A stretch of DNA of 64,000 nucleotides from Leptoclinus maculatus (GCA_032191485.1 JAVDOI010000020.1:1040753-1104752); one strand, 5' to 3'. Shown: positions 11,902 through 22,238, counted from the first letter of the stretch. Program-made: numbers and translations. Notes: a model not told the origin generated them from the sequence alone.

Positions 11902-12226
11902 GTTAAGGCTGCCAAGGCCTTACAACACCTACCTGAATATGGAAGAACAATTGAGGACTCAACAAAGTTGCTAAGGAGCATGGAGGCACTGGGAGAAGAT
12001 GAGGACGAAGAAGAAAGAGAGGTAAAGGAAAATGGTTGCATCAAGGAGGACAGAGAGACGGACATCGGGACTTATCTGTCTGATGATGTGGACAAAAGGA
12101 GTGACGACAGAGTCCCAGTATATAACTTGTTGCGTAGTACAGCGACCAATGAGGTTCAGAGAAAGGAGGGGCCTCCATTCCTCGTTGACGACAAGAGATT
12201 CATCTACATATGTGGTGGATACAAAG
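11902..12226 (+). CDS. Unassigned candidate exon (acidic protein)
   Basis: An acceptor (TTTTTAACAG) is followed by 108 open codons and a good donor (GTAAGA at 12227). The frame reads VKAAKALQHLPEYGRTIEDS, then an acidic run (EALGEDEDEEERE), and later GPPFLVDDKRFIYICGGYKG. The acidic, uninterrupted composition looks like a real exon. I do not recognise the family. It may belong to the same plus-strand gene as the exon at 12769 and possibly the decayed WD-repeat gene at 25-30 kb. A small upstream exon encoding MSHRSEVT (about 10944-10967, donor GTACGT) is a speculative start. Confidence 0.45.
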
Positions 12227-12768
12227 GTAAGAATGAAATCAGACATGTTTACACCGTCTGGCCGCAGGTGTTCATTAAAGTTTTATTTCAGGTTCACTCT
12301 TAATCATTGTATTAACTCAGTCTTGCTGGGATATAAGTTTGACATTTAGGATATACGCGTATTCGCTTTCTGGTGGAGATAGATGAGAAGACTGATATCA
12401 CTCTTGTGTCTAATATGAAGCTTGAGCCGGCAGGCAGTTATCTTAGCTTAGTAGTATAGTTAGTATAGTATAGTTGTATCATAAAGCAGGTTCCAGACAG
12501 AGTCAGAGGGAAGAAAAATGTCAGGACCCCATGAGACGAAATAATTATGTCTGTCCCAAATCTGACACCAAACTGTATGTGCTTGGTATCAGTGAGTAAT
12601 TATAAGTTTGCTTTGACTTATTGACACCCTGAGGAGAATATAATTTGGGGCAAACACTTACTACATGATATTTCAGAATTGATTTTGCCCTTTCGAGGCA
12701 CCATACAGTCCAGATTAGTATTGTTGTAACATCCTCCTTTGATGGAGTCTGGTTCCCTCTGCTGGCAG

Positions 12769-12972
12769 GTACGCTGTGTGCCGCTCCATCAGAGCTGGGA
12801 CGGTGTATGTGTGGAACTCGACCAGGCGAAACGTTTCGCCTGTCGACCAGTCAGAGTGGAGCAAGGCCTCTACAGCGGCACCGACGCGGTGCTCGCCCAC
12901 GACTTCAAACTGTACATCTTTACCGACAGGAGCCCAAGCAGCAGCGTGGACGCCTTATCGTATCCATTCCAG
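12769..12972 (+). CDS. Unassigned candidate exon
   Basis: An acceptor (GCTGGCAG) and donor (CCATTCCAG/GTCACA) enclose 204 bases open in more than one frame. The most protein-like frame reads VRCVPLHQSWDGVCVELD and then LAHDFKLYIFTDRSPSSSVD. That frame does not follow in phase from the exon ending at 12226, which leaves one extra base. Either an exon is missed between them, they are different genes, or this is another decayed piece. GC content is higher than the surrounding intron-like sequence. Confidence 0.4.
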
Positions 12973-13127
12973 GTCACACTCATTTTGACGTCATTTTGGA
13001 TATATTCATCTGCTCATTTTGAGTCCAGTGTTTGGTCTACGTTTTATCCTTTTGTACTCGGATTCAGTCTCAACCCCATGTCGAGACCAGGCCGCAATCT
13101 CTGTCTCTGAAAAGTGAAGCCAATGAG

Positions 13128-13676
13128 GAAGTGCCTTAAACTGTCATTCTCTCTAATGTCCACCAGGGGGCGACTCCTCTGGTTGTATAGAAGTCTATGA
13201 GAAAATGACTCTACTTCTCTCTTGATTTATTACCTCAGTAAACATTGTAAACATGAGTTTATGGTCTCAAGCTCTAGTTTCAAGTCTTCTTCAACACAGC
13301 ATGATGTTCATTTAGTACATTATGGTCCATTTAGAGTCAAACAGACCATAAAGCAGGGGATGCTTTAGGGCGGGGCTACACGGTGATTGAAAGGTCACAT
13401 GGCGTTGTCTGGTCTGGGAGTTTTTTCACAGTTCACAGTGTGTTTTGAGTTCATGAAAGTAAACTGTAACATTTTGGTTGCTTAAAAATATTCATTAGAA
13501 AAAATATTCATTATTCAGCGTTCGGTTGTAGCTACCCTCTCGTGTCACTTCTGGTTGCAAAAAAACAATATGGCGACGACCGAAATGCTGAACTACAGGC
13601 TTCAAAACGGCAGTCTAGAAACCAATGGATGTCGTCAGTGACTACTTTTACTTCTTCTTATACACTGTCTATGGTA
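13128..13676 (+). repeat. Dispersed repeat, copy A
   Basis: This block recurs in inverted orientation at about 26537-27010, with a partial third copy near 29565-29635. Shared landmarks are CACCAGGGGGCGACTCCTCT, TTTATGGTCTCAA, the TGGTCCATTTAGAGTC stretch and the ACAATATGGCGACGACCG stretch. It encodes nothing recognisable. It is probably a non-autonomous element, though its ends are unclear. Confidence 0.8.
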
Positions 13677-13682
13677 CAGACC

Positions 13683-14367
13683 AGTGGCGGCTGGTCCATA
13701 GAGGGCGCTAGGGCGCCGCCCCCCCTTGAGCTACAAATAATAAAAAATAAAATAAATAATAATAATAATAAATTATACAAATTGACAATATTTGTGTTTT
13801 TGAAACATGGAATCACCCAGTAATATGTGTAAAATATGATATCTGCGGTAAATATATGCTTTTCCTGCTCGTCCTCTCCTCTGTGCACGTCTCAGCTGCT
13901 GGGCGCTGGAGAATCTGCCCCAAAGAGGCGGGTCTATGAAGCAGTTTAGCCAATGATGCTTTAATGCTGACTAAAGATATAAATGAGTGACATACAATTT
14001 AGCCAATCAGCGTCCTCAAATAGATTCAGCTTGGAGCAGATTTCGTTCTGCCCCAAACTGCGCATTCTCGTCGGGACTAGTCTCTACAGGAGAGCGCCAG
14101 CGCGAGCACTGCTCCTCCAAGAGGAGAACTGAGAGGAGAAACTACTGAAAGAGCTGATCCCAGATCAGCCTGACCTCACAATCAGACAGCAGACTAGCAG
14201 GAAAGAGAAGCAGTACATGAAGCTTCTCTACTAGCTGTACACCAGACAGGTTTGACTCGCTGGATGATGTCATAATAATAACTTATTTATCTTTTTAAAA
14301 CAACGGGGACAGAACCAGCATGGACAGTTAGGGAGTGAGGGACATGAAGCACCTGTCTGAGAAATGG

Positions 14368-14400
<33 letters not shown>

Positions 14401-14421
14401 ATATATATTTATATATATTAT

Positions 14422-14457
<36 letters not shown>

Positions 14458-14792
14458 ATATATATATATATATATATGTGTGTGTTTTATATTATAGTGA
14501 ATATTATTATATGACATATATATTATTATATAATACTGAATATTATTATATGTTATATAATATTATACTGAATTCCCTGTGAGGGTGACTAAAATAAGAT
14601 GTCCTGACGTGTTTGTCAAAGTGTTATTTACTGCTTTTTTTCGTGTTGGAATAAATGTTAAATATTTAACTGCAAAGTAGTAATGCGCGTTTGATACCTT
14701 AATTTGTTTGCATTAAATCATTCTGGGATGTTTGCTGAAATTGATTGGATGTGGCACAGCCCTACCAAGAACATGTTCCACCAGCCGCCACT
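13683..14792 (+). mobile_element. hAT-like non-autonomous DNA element
   Basis: The left end reads CAGTGGCGGCTGGTCC and the right end reads CCACCAGCCGCCACTG, a terminal inverted repeat of about 14 bases starting CAGTG as in hAT elements. A clear 8-base target duplication is not visible, so the borders are tentative. The interior is GC-rich on the left and has an AT microsatellite at about 14370-14480. No transposase frame is visible. Confidence 0.7.
14370..14480. repeat. (AT)n microsatellite
   Basis: Alternating A/T with TTATTATT interruptions inside the hAT-like element. Reading frames across it are artefacts. Confidence 0.9.
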
Positions 14793-14794
14793 GT

Positions 14795-17060
14795 TCGTTA
14801 CTATATCATCACTGTCACCATCATTCAACCTCTAACCTGTTCTGTTGTAACTCTGCTGTCAGCGTCTCAGCATCTCTGACAAAATCATGTCATCATAATG
14901 TAAGCAATTGGGTCTAAAGAATGATTTCTCACTGTGCTTTGTGTGTGAACACTGTTGTAGGAGTTGACTATATGAGTTATTGTACAAGACTGAAACATGG
15001 AGAGCACAGCTACTCTCACATTTCTAAGATGTCTCATGTTGTTGTATAGTAGTCAAATGATTGTTGTTGAGCGCTGTGTGTCTATCTATGTGCATGTAGA
15101 TAAGTCATATTCATTGTATGTGTACACACTTGCTGCGGTCGAAAAGTCCAAAAATGACCTCCTAACGTCTGTTCCTAACCACTTTTCATTGACCTCTATG
15201 GAAAACGTCATGGGGTCAAGGAAAGATGTGAAGGAGAATTCATGAGGAGTTAGGAAAAGACAAAAGTGGAGTTTACAGAATGTGACTATATTTCACTAAG
15301 CTACATAAGGATGATACGACGGCGGAAATCACTGATGTAGGTCTAACGTGGCAATTCGGTTCGGTTATATTTAGCTTTTTAACAGTTTAATAATCTATCA
15401 TAGTCCGAGTTTGTTTTTTACGGACTTTAATGCCTACTTGCTGTTAAATCATGCTGCTGTATGTAAAAATGTCCCTAAACCTGAAGGATTACATGTGTTC
15501 TGATGTGTGAAGTAGATAAGGTTGTGCAGACACAAGTACTGCAAGATCTTAAAGAAATCCTGTTTGTGGAACAGACTAGGATGGTAAAATGTCCTCCTGC
15601 TTGTTTCTTTAAGCTGGTGTGCTGTATTGTGCCATCAGAAGACTGTTGAGGGCCTCTTACACTCTCCGCACTGCAGGAGGAAGCATTGAGCATCCTGTGG
15701 TCCCCGGAAACGTCTTCTTGAATTTTGGCAAACTGAGACTAGACTGATGAAAGCAGTCTGACCAAAGCCGAGCATGAGATTAAATTGCCCCCTATAGCTG
15801 ATAAACCTGTTTTTGTAATAGCATGGCGGTACCTCTGGGTTGACCTTCAGGCCAAAATTCACTTTTTTTAATGGTTTATTTTTTTGCAGAGTGGTATCCA
15901 AGAATAGCAATGCTTTTTTCCTCAATTTTTCATCCTTCAATGTATTTTGTGTTCAATGATCATCACATCTTTACTGCCAGCATGGCCTGTTAGTTGTATG
16001 TGTGGAGAAAGCATTGTTCTGTCTAACAAACCCAACTTAATGCTTAATTACCGAATGAAATACTTATTATTATTCCTGAAGTGTTTACAATCCGTCTTAT
16101 GTGTTCATCTTCTTACCTCCCTGACCTTTGATGGTTTCTCAGAGCTGTTGGATATGTGGCAATGCTTTGATCTGTATATGGACGGATTTAAAATCCTGTG
16201 TCCTACAAAGTAATCCTCATGACTCGGTGTAGCTGCTTGTTGAAAGATGCAAAGCTGTTTTAAGTCACTATATGTTACGGTCGGTTATTCTGGACCCATA
16301 CCAGACACCGAGACGGCATGGTAGGTGAAGAAAAAAGGTTTTATTTCGTTGTTCGTGGAGCCGGTGGAACATGCAGGTAGGAAGGTGAGGCGGTGCGTGT
16401 GGTGGCGGCGGCTGGGCGGCGACGTGGCACAGGAATCTTGAGGCACAAGGAGAACACAAGTTAGTTGCAAATCTAGCGAAACAAAGGTAAACAACTCTAA
16501 GAAGAGTGCAAAACTCAGAGCTGACGGAACAATCTGGCGATGAGAATGAAGGAAACCGGGGTATTTCAGCTGCCTGTGATGACGGTCTGATTGCCAGCAG
16601 GTGCGGAGATGAGCCCAGGTGCCGGATGATGGAAGCCGCGCCCCTGACACATATATGCTCATACTCATCTTTTAGTCCACTGTGAAAGGTAACGGCTCAG
16701 GAGGTGGAGTGAGAGAGAGAAAAAGAAAAATAACGGTAAGACAAATAATATTGTATTCATTGAATCAAAGACTAAATGATTCATATATTTTACAATATAT
16801 TTTGACGCTCATACAACCTTTTTTGTCCACGGTGAACAGCAGCAGCTGAAAAAGATGTAGCATACAGTTTGTAGATATATTACTTTGTTTTTATATTGTA
16901 GACTATTCTAGGTCACTTTCTCAACAAAACAGAAGCTCCTACTTACTTTTTCCGGCCAAAGGGAACACAAACATGGTTAGTAACACAAATGATCTTTGAA
17001 TTATTGAATTAAGAATTTAATATGTTTTAAATGTTACTATACCTTTTGGGGCAATATTAT
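14795..17060. other. Intergenic sequence with dispersed repeats
   Basis: No gene is recognised. A block at about 15025-15255 recurs in direct orientation at about 23472-23690, sharing the GAGCGCTGTGTGTCTATCTA stretch, CTGCGGTCGAAAAGTCC and TCATGAGGAGTTAGGAAAAG. The GC-rich stretch at 16270-16660 has the look of a repeat fragment, but no domain or termini are visible. Confidence 0.55.
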
Positions 17061-17219
17061 TAAGGCAATTTTAACCCGCAGACTTTAACCAAACTGTCTT
17101 TGGGGAGTTTCCCTGGTCCCGTTTTCATGAGGTTTGCTCGTATTGGATGTTCTGTATTTAGGTGCCCAGTGCAGTGCCAGTCAATTTTCAAGCGAAGGTG
17201 GTAAGTTCCTCTTCTCACA

Positions 17220-17555
17220 TCAGCTTTCAGCGATATCTTTAGTGTTGACCTGGAGAGGATTATGTATGACAAATGCCAACAAGACTGCATGAAGACCATA
17301 CTAATGAGAAGAAGATGGGGATGGATAGGACATGTGTTGAGAAAAGATCCTGCTGATATTACAAGAACAGCCTTACATTGGACACCAGAAGGGAAAAGAA
17401 AAAGAGGCCGACCAAGAAACACATGGAGAAGAACTGTGGAGAAGGAGATGCAGAGCCTAAACCACTCATGGGGCACCATCCAGCGACTAGCCCACAGACA
17501 GGAGTGGAAGACTTTTGTTGCTGCCCTACATGCCAAGAGGCATAAAGGGAAATGA
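17220..17555 (+). mobile_element. LINE reverse-transcriptase C-terminal tail
   Basis: An open frame (97 codons from 17262) reads RRWGWIGHVLRKDPADITR, then KRKRGRPRNTWRRTVEKE, then WGTIQRLAHRQEWKTFV. This is the conserved C-terminal region following the polymerase domain in several fish non-LTR retrotransposons. The catalytic polymerase part is missing, so the copy is 5'-truncated and inactive. I cannot name the clade with confidence. A 166-bp tandem array follows. Confidence 0.82.
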
Positions 17556-17730
17556 TGATGGAAAGGATTACAGACACTGAGGGGGATGCATGTAGTGTGA
17601 TTCAAGCACACCCCCCACTGGTGCTGTGACAAGAAATATTGTGCTCATTGGAACACCGATCAAGCTAAAGGTTCCTTGCCCTGCCAGATGCAAAGGCCGG
17701 CCCTCAGGGTTAAAGTGAGTCAATCCAACG

Positions 17731-18180
17731 GCCCCAGTGCGAGACGCTACATGGGGCATCATCAGCCCTGCCAGATGCAAAGGCTACCATGAGAACCACT
17801 GGTCCTGCTTCGATGTGGACTCAGGGGTTGCTCCGATGACATTTCCGGGAGGATTGATCCATCCAGCATGCATATATGAGTAGATACCATAGAAAAGCCC
17901 CAGTGCAAGACGCTACATGGGGCGTCATCAGCCCTGCCAGATGCAAAGGCTACCATGAGAACCACTGGTCCTGCTTCGATGTGGACTCAGGGGTTGCTCC
18001 GATGACATTTCCGGGAGGATTGATCCATCCAGCATGCATATATGAGTAGATACCATAGAAAAGCCCCAGTGCAAGACGCTACATGGGGCGTCATCAGCCC
18101 TGCCAGATGCAAAGGCTACCATGAGAACCACTGGTCCTGCTTCGACTCAGTGGTTGCTCCGATGACGTTTCTGGGAGGAT
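17731..18180. repeat. 166-bp tandem array, about 2.7 copies
   Basis: Units start at 17731, 17897 and 18063 (word GCCCCAGTGC), exactly 166 bases apart and nearly identical. Each contains CCTGCCAGATGCAAAGGC, which also occurs alone near 17680. The array lies between the LINE tail and the stop codon of the minus-strand repeat-protein gene, so that gene's 3' UTR would run through it. Confidence 0.93.
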
Positions 18181-18203
18181 TGTCAGCCCGTCCCATCGTA
18201 GAG

Positions 18204-21200
18204 TCAATCCGAGTCGCTCTCTTCGGACCACCTCAGCCTCTTCGCAGCAGCCTTCTCCTCGTCGTCGCTCTCTTCCCTGCGTCGTTTTGTGGAGGAGCCG
18301 AGGCCAGAAGTTGAGGGAGATCCAGTATCCGTGAGCTCTTCAGAAGAATCTTCCCTGGAGAGTGGCCCGATGTCTTCAACATCCTCGAAGTCCTCGTCCT
18401 CAAGTCCGTCGACATCGATCTCAGGGTCCTCCTCCTCTTCATACCTGTTCCTGAACCTGCCAATAATACGCTCAACAGCAGCTTCAACAGCAGCTTCAAA
18501 AGCAGGGTCAGCGTGAGGGATAGCAGGGTCAGCGTGAGGGAAAGCAGGGTTAGCGTGAGGGAAAGCAGGGTTAGCGTGAGGGAAAGCAGGGTTAGCGTGA
18601 GGGAAAGCAGGGTCAGCGTAAGGGAAAGCAGGGTCAGCGTGAGGGAAAGCAGGGTTAGCGTGAGGGAAAGCAGGGTTAGCGTGAGGGAAAGCAGGGTTAG
18701 CGTGAGGGAAAGCAGGGTTAGCGTGAGGGAAAGCAGGGTTAGCGTGAGGGAAAGCAGGGTTAGCGTGAGGGAAAGCAGGGTTAGCGTGAGGGAAAGCAGG
18801 GTTAGCGTGAGGGAAAGCAGGGTTAGCGTAAGGGAAAGCAGGGTTAGCGTGAGGGAAAGCAGGGTTAGCGTGAGGGAAAGCAGGGTTAGCGTGAGGGAAA
18901 GCAGGGTTAGCGTGAGGGAAAGCAGGGGCAGCAAAAGCATAAGGATCAGCGTAGGGAACAGGATAGGGAACAGCGTAGTAAACAGGGTAGTAAACAGGGT
19001 AGTAAACAGGAAGAGGAACAGGGCCTTGTTGCTCACCAACGCCAACCTCTTCCTCGTAGTCGGGAAGGACCGGGTCGTCGGGAGGCCTCTCGTCATCAGG
19101 GCGGTCAGCAGGCAGACGTGGAGTGGGGCGGACTGAGGTAGGAAGAAAAAAATTGATTTAAAAAACTTACATCCACAAGCCACCAACTAACACAAAAGGC
19201 AACTATTTCAGTATTTATCAGGAGCAAATTATGAAAATGCTATTTCCATGTGAGACCATAGCCACGGTCCAAACTTATTCTAAAGGGAAAGGCCAGTGTG
19301 CACATTATCACCAGCCGAGCACTTTTTAAAAAAACGCTCTTTCATTTGGAACTGGATTCAGAAAACGTTCACATACACTAATATAATCAGACAACATTTG
19401 CCCAAACTATTTTCCACTCCTTCATAGTGTATATGCAACCTTGTACTGTAAGAGATGTGTTGGTAAAAGCTGTTGTCCTCCATTGTACCACGCTGTACAC
19501 ACTGCAAAATACTACACACAAATACTCCATCATGCTCTTATAGCATCTGTTTCTTCACTTAAAGAACATGTTCACAATGTTAAATTGTGATGAATGGATC
19601 CAAATCATATTCATTTGTTATCGTTTGTTTAAAGGATTTCGGAATATTTGCCAATTCCTGGCTTATTTATCAAGATTCATGCCTAGAAATTAATAAACAA
19701 AATTATGCAAACTCATTTTTTGCCTATTTAAGCAATTACAGCGCTTTTTAATACTCCTGATATGGTCCGTCTGCAATATGCATTTTTCAATCGCGTTATT
19801 TTCGCGCCCCGTCTATTTCGCTATGCAAGTCCGGAAGTGACGTCACTTATTCTAAGCACGGGCACCGGCTTATTTGTTTGTATTGTACATTGACCATATT
19901 GTTAGTCACTCAGCCGATAAATCGATCAGTTAGGAGGTCTTTGTCACCGAAATAATGGTTCACTGTGTAGCCTGGGGGTGTAATAGTGATTTTAAGAAAG
20001 GATCAGGCATACGTTTTTTTGGTTTCCCCTCGGAGAAAGACAAGAAACTGAGGAAAATCTGGGTCGATAGATGCCGGCGTGGTGAGCAGAACTGGCAGCC
20101 GAGTAAGACGGCAAAACTCTGCTCTCTTCATTTTGAAAAGACTTGTTATGTGAAAGACCCAGACATGTTGACAAAATACGATTATGGGAAGTTCAAGTTG
20201 TCACTGAATCCCGATGCCGTGCCGACCATTTTTGCTAGCATACGACCTGGAGATCCCGAAAAAATAGCAGCCGGGACCGGGAAGGAAAAGTGAGGCAGTC
20301 TGACAGACGTACGCTCGTGTTGAAAATCATCGATTATAATCGGACAATAGTATAGCAAACAATCCGATCACATAGTAGCTATTTTGTTTGACAAATATAC
20401 GCATTGGAATCGTTTTTAAAACAACGAATTACATTTTTATTCACTAAATTACAAATTCGTGTAGCGACATCCGTTTCCTGGTTCGAGAGATCGGCTACAC
20501 TTCTCTCGTCACCGGACGCTTCTTCCGTGTCACTCTCGCTTTGATCTGAATCAAAATGTGCCGGACAATCCCTTGCCAGAGGTTCGAATTGGTATGGTGC
20601 TATATCTAAATCGAAATCAAGAGAAATATCCGCGCCCTCCATCGTGCTGTCTTCACTACGACTATGTGTTGCACTGTACACAGCGTGTGTACTCCCACAG
20701 GCAGTTAGAATAAATGACGTCACAGCTTCACAGCTAGTCACGTGACCTTTTAGCTCATTATCTCGAAGTCGGCCGACAGGTACTCGCGTTGGGGGCACAT
20801 TCATAAGCCGATTTTAGCACTTTACTGGTGTCTGATCGATCTGAGTCAAGGCATGATGTTAATTTATGGATATTATTTCCCAAAAATGTCCCAAATATGT
20901 AAATGTTCCGAAATCCTTTAAAGAGCACAGTAGCAGTAATGAAGGGCTAAAGAGCTAGTGATGTGGAGTTGTATTCAGTCAGATTGAGTTATTTGGCATA
21001 CAGTACTTCTGTCTCTACTTGGTGAGGGAAGAATGGATCAGTTTAACCCTTGTTTGCACAACACAATTCTACACAACAACCCTGTTCACATTGTATAGCC
21101 ATAATAAAAGTCAGACTACTCTATTATAAGTCAGAACAAAGCGTGTTGCATCATAGTTTGGACCTTGTGGTGATTCTGACTCTATTCAGTGAGAGATAAC

Positions 21201-22149
21201 ACTGCCTCCAATACTATCTAAAGTTTCCAATAAACTGTGAAAAATACTGAGATGAAGCCAAAAGGTTTGATGCGCAGAGACCCGTGTGCATAATTACACA
21301 CGCAATTACACACGCCAAAACATGGGTCCCTGCCATTAGCTAATTCACTAGTAACAACATGGTTTCTGCAAAATATCGACAGCGAAATATGTGCATCTTG
21401 GTACCTCAAACTAATTTATTTTATTTAGTCCACTGCATGACAAACCACTTTACAGATAAAACTACATCAACCACAAATCACAATGTTATGATGACACTAA
21501 CATGACTGAGAGGTGACTAAACGCTTTGGTTTTTAGGTCCATTAACTGTCAGACATTTACGTTCACTAACGTTAACGTTACATCTCTTTCATTCAGGCTC
21601 ATAACAATATTGATCCGTTGGTGCATTTTAATGAATCTCTTAAAGTTAGCTCTCAAATGTTCCTTCTTGTAGTTCTATCGTTGCCATGGTGCGAGAAGAG
21701 TTCTATTTTGTGTGTCTTTTTGAAACTGGTCTTGGCAATGGTGTAGGTGCCATTTTGTTTCCGAGATTTTCAACACAGAAATCGAAAATTGTATCCCCTC
21801 AAAAAAAATAAAAGAATGTCCCTACACATGTGTTAACACATACCACACATTTCGAAGACAAAAGTCCAGTTGTAACATATAATTATTGTTTTACACGATG
21901 AAATGTGAGAGGCCTCAAAATCTGAGTTTTTCAAATTTGCTAGCTTAAATTCTGAACATTCTTTAGCTTAATATTCAACAATTTAACGTAATTAAACGCA
22001 CATTTTCTACTGAAATTACCCTTTATGGAGTCAAGGAACATTAATAAACACATTTGGCATGAAATTAAAATGTTTTTTTTGTACGTACCTGCTAGGGTGG
22101 GGAGATCCCGTCTGTTTCTGCTCCACGGTGAGGGTCCACTGGAAGCCAT
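18204..22149 (-). CDS. Two-exon gene for a repeat-rich acidic protein (unknown)
   Basis: Exon 1 is 22149-22089 (20 codons plus G, MASSGPSPWSRNRRDLPTLA). Exon 2 is 19132-18204. The donor is G/GTACGT and the acceptor TCTTCCTACCTCAG. The joined frame is 990 bases with one stop (TGA), giving 329 residues. Residues 21-90 are Pro/Asp-rich with three PVYY units. Residues 91-230 are exactly twenty 7-residue repeats (A-F-P-H/Y-A-N/D-P). Residues 231-252 (AAVEAAVERIIGRFRNRY) suggest an amphipathic helix. The rest is acidic with a basic patch (STKRRR) and ends EESDSD. No family is recognised; the basic patch and acidic tail suggest a nuclear protein (inference). A CRE and a GC box lie upstream. Exon 2 lacks its own ATG near the front, so Met-to-stop scans miss it. 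Transcription is unproven. Confidence 0.68.
18504..18923 (-). repeat. 21-bp minisatellite, 20 units, read as coding
   Basis: Twenty consecutive 21-base units (plus-strand AGCAGGGTTAGCGTGAGGGA plus one base). Substitutions are few and mostly conservative in the minus-strand frame (His/Tyr, Asn/Asp, one Phe/Ile). No unit has an indel. Other frames across it are also open, yielding SVRESRV repeats on the plus strand and LTLTLLS repeats on the minus strand. These lack splice or domain support. Confidence 0.9.
19190..19628. other. Intron sequence of the minus-strand gene, no element seen
   Basis: AT-rich intronic sequence between the exon 2 acceptor and the THAP transposon. No repeats or reading frames of note. 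Confidence 0.4.
19831..19845. promoter_or_regulatory. ETS core plus CRE in left end of THAP element
   Basis: CCGGAAG (19831-19837) runs straight into TGACGTCA (19838-19845), about 110 bases before the THAP start codon. A TTTTCGCGCC E2F-like word lies just upstream (about 19799-19808). Motif-based promoter call. Confidence 0.5.
19955..20293 (+). CDS. THAP-domain protein of the transposon
   Basis: The frame gives 112 residues, nearly all THAP zinc-finger domain. C2CH ligands visible are Cys4 and Cys9 (MVHCVAWGCN), then a Cys and His in LCSLHF. The domain closes with the typical AVPTIF box near residues 88-93. THAP domains bind DNA in a sequence-specific way and in transposases recognise the element's ends. 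Only about 19 residues follow (ending AGTGKEK), so the catalytic part is gone. It could act as a stand-alone DNA-binding protein or repressor, or be a relic. It starts 322 bases from the left terminus and is single-exon. Confidence 0.85.
   Translation: MVHCVAWGCNSDFKKGSGIRFFGFPSEKDKKLRKIWVDRCRRGEQNWQPSKTAKLCSLHFEKTCYVKDPDMLTKYDYGKFKLSLNPDAVPTIFASIRPGDPEKIAAGTGKEK
20379..20642 (-). CDS. Acidic PYQFEP-motif protein of the transposon
   Basis: From the Met at 20642 (MEGADISLDFDLDIAPYQFEP) there are 87 residues, acidic and Ser-rich (DSDQSESDTEEASGDE). An upstream in-frame Met at 20804 would extend it to 141. The PYxFEP segment resembles the N-terminus of animal proteins that carry a P2X7-tail-like cysteine domain; that domain is not present here. 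An AATAAA on the minus strand (20441-20436) lies inside the frame, so the true transcript may end or splice before the ORF stop. It converges with the THAP gene. Function unknown. Confidence 0.55.
   Translation of the reverse strand: MEGADISLDFDLDIAPYQFEPLARDCPAHFDSDQSESDTEEASGDERSVADLSNQETDVATRICNLVNKNVIRCFKNDSNAYICQTK
20715..20745. promoter_or_regulatory. CRE and TCACGTGA box in right end of THAP element
   Basis: TGACGTCA at 20715-20722 and the palindrome TCACGTGA at 20738-20745 lie 73-103 bases upstream of the minus-strand start at 20642. The CRE is repeated at the other end of the element before the THAP gene, so each convergent gene has its own CRE-bearing promoter. Confidence 0.5.
20930..22080. 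other. Intron sequence of the minus-strand gene
   Basis: AT-rich intronic sequence between the transposon and exon 1. A 63-codon minus-strand frame at 21218-21409 has no recognisable content. No repeats of note. Confidence 0.4.
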
Positions 22150-22238
22150 TATTTCCAACAGGTAGGGTTTGCTGTAGGTATTTAACTTAGTTCTCCAAAC
22201 TAGTTCTTCAAGTGCAACTCAGAAAGTCTGTTTTCCGA

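Larger units (their letters stand above)
19633..20917. mobile_element. Kolobok-like THAP transposon (1285 bp, TTAA flanks)
   Basis: The element starts AGGATTTCGGAA and ends TTCCGAAATCCT, perfect inverted ends, with TTAA directly outside both (19629-19632 and 20918-20921). TTAA target duplications, an RGG-type terminus and a THAP-domain protein together point to the Kolobok superfamily rather than piggyBac. Inside are two convergent short genes, a THAP protein (+) and an acidic PYQFEP protein (-), separated by about 85 bases. No DDE transposase domain fits in this length, so it is a deletion derivative or satellite element. It lies in the intron of the minus-strand repeat-protein gene. Confidence 0.78.

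Noticed and set aside
16270..16660. GC-rich minus-strand frames, considered as an LTR or gene
   Set aside because: No matching second LTR, primer-binding site or domain visible in the window.
18513..19136. Long plus-strand frame with SVRESRV repeats
   Set aside because: It is the wrong-frame reading of the 21-bp array. It has no splice partners or domain, whereas the minus-strand frame joins cleanly to an upstream exon.
18233..19186. 317-codon minus-strand frame of LTLTLLS repeats
   Set aside because: It is open only because the 21-bp unit has no stops in this frame. It reads through the acceptor site and has low-complexity Leu/Thr composition.
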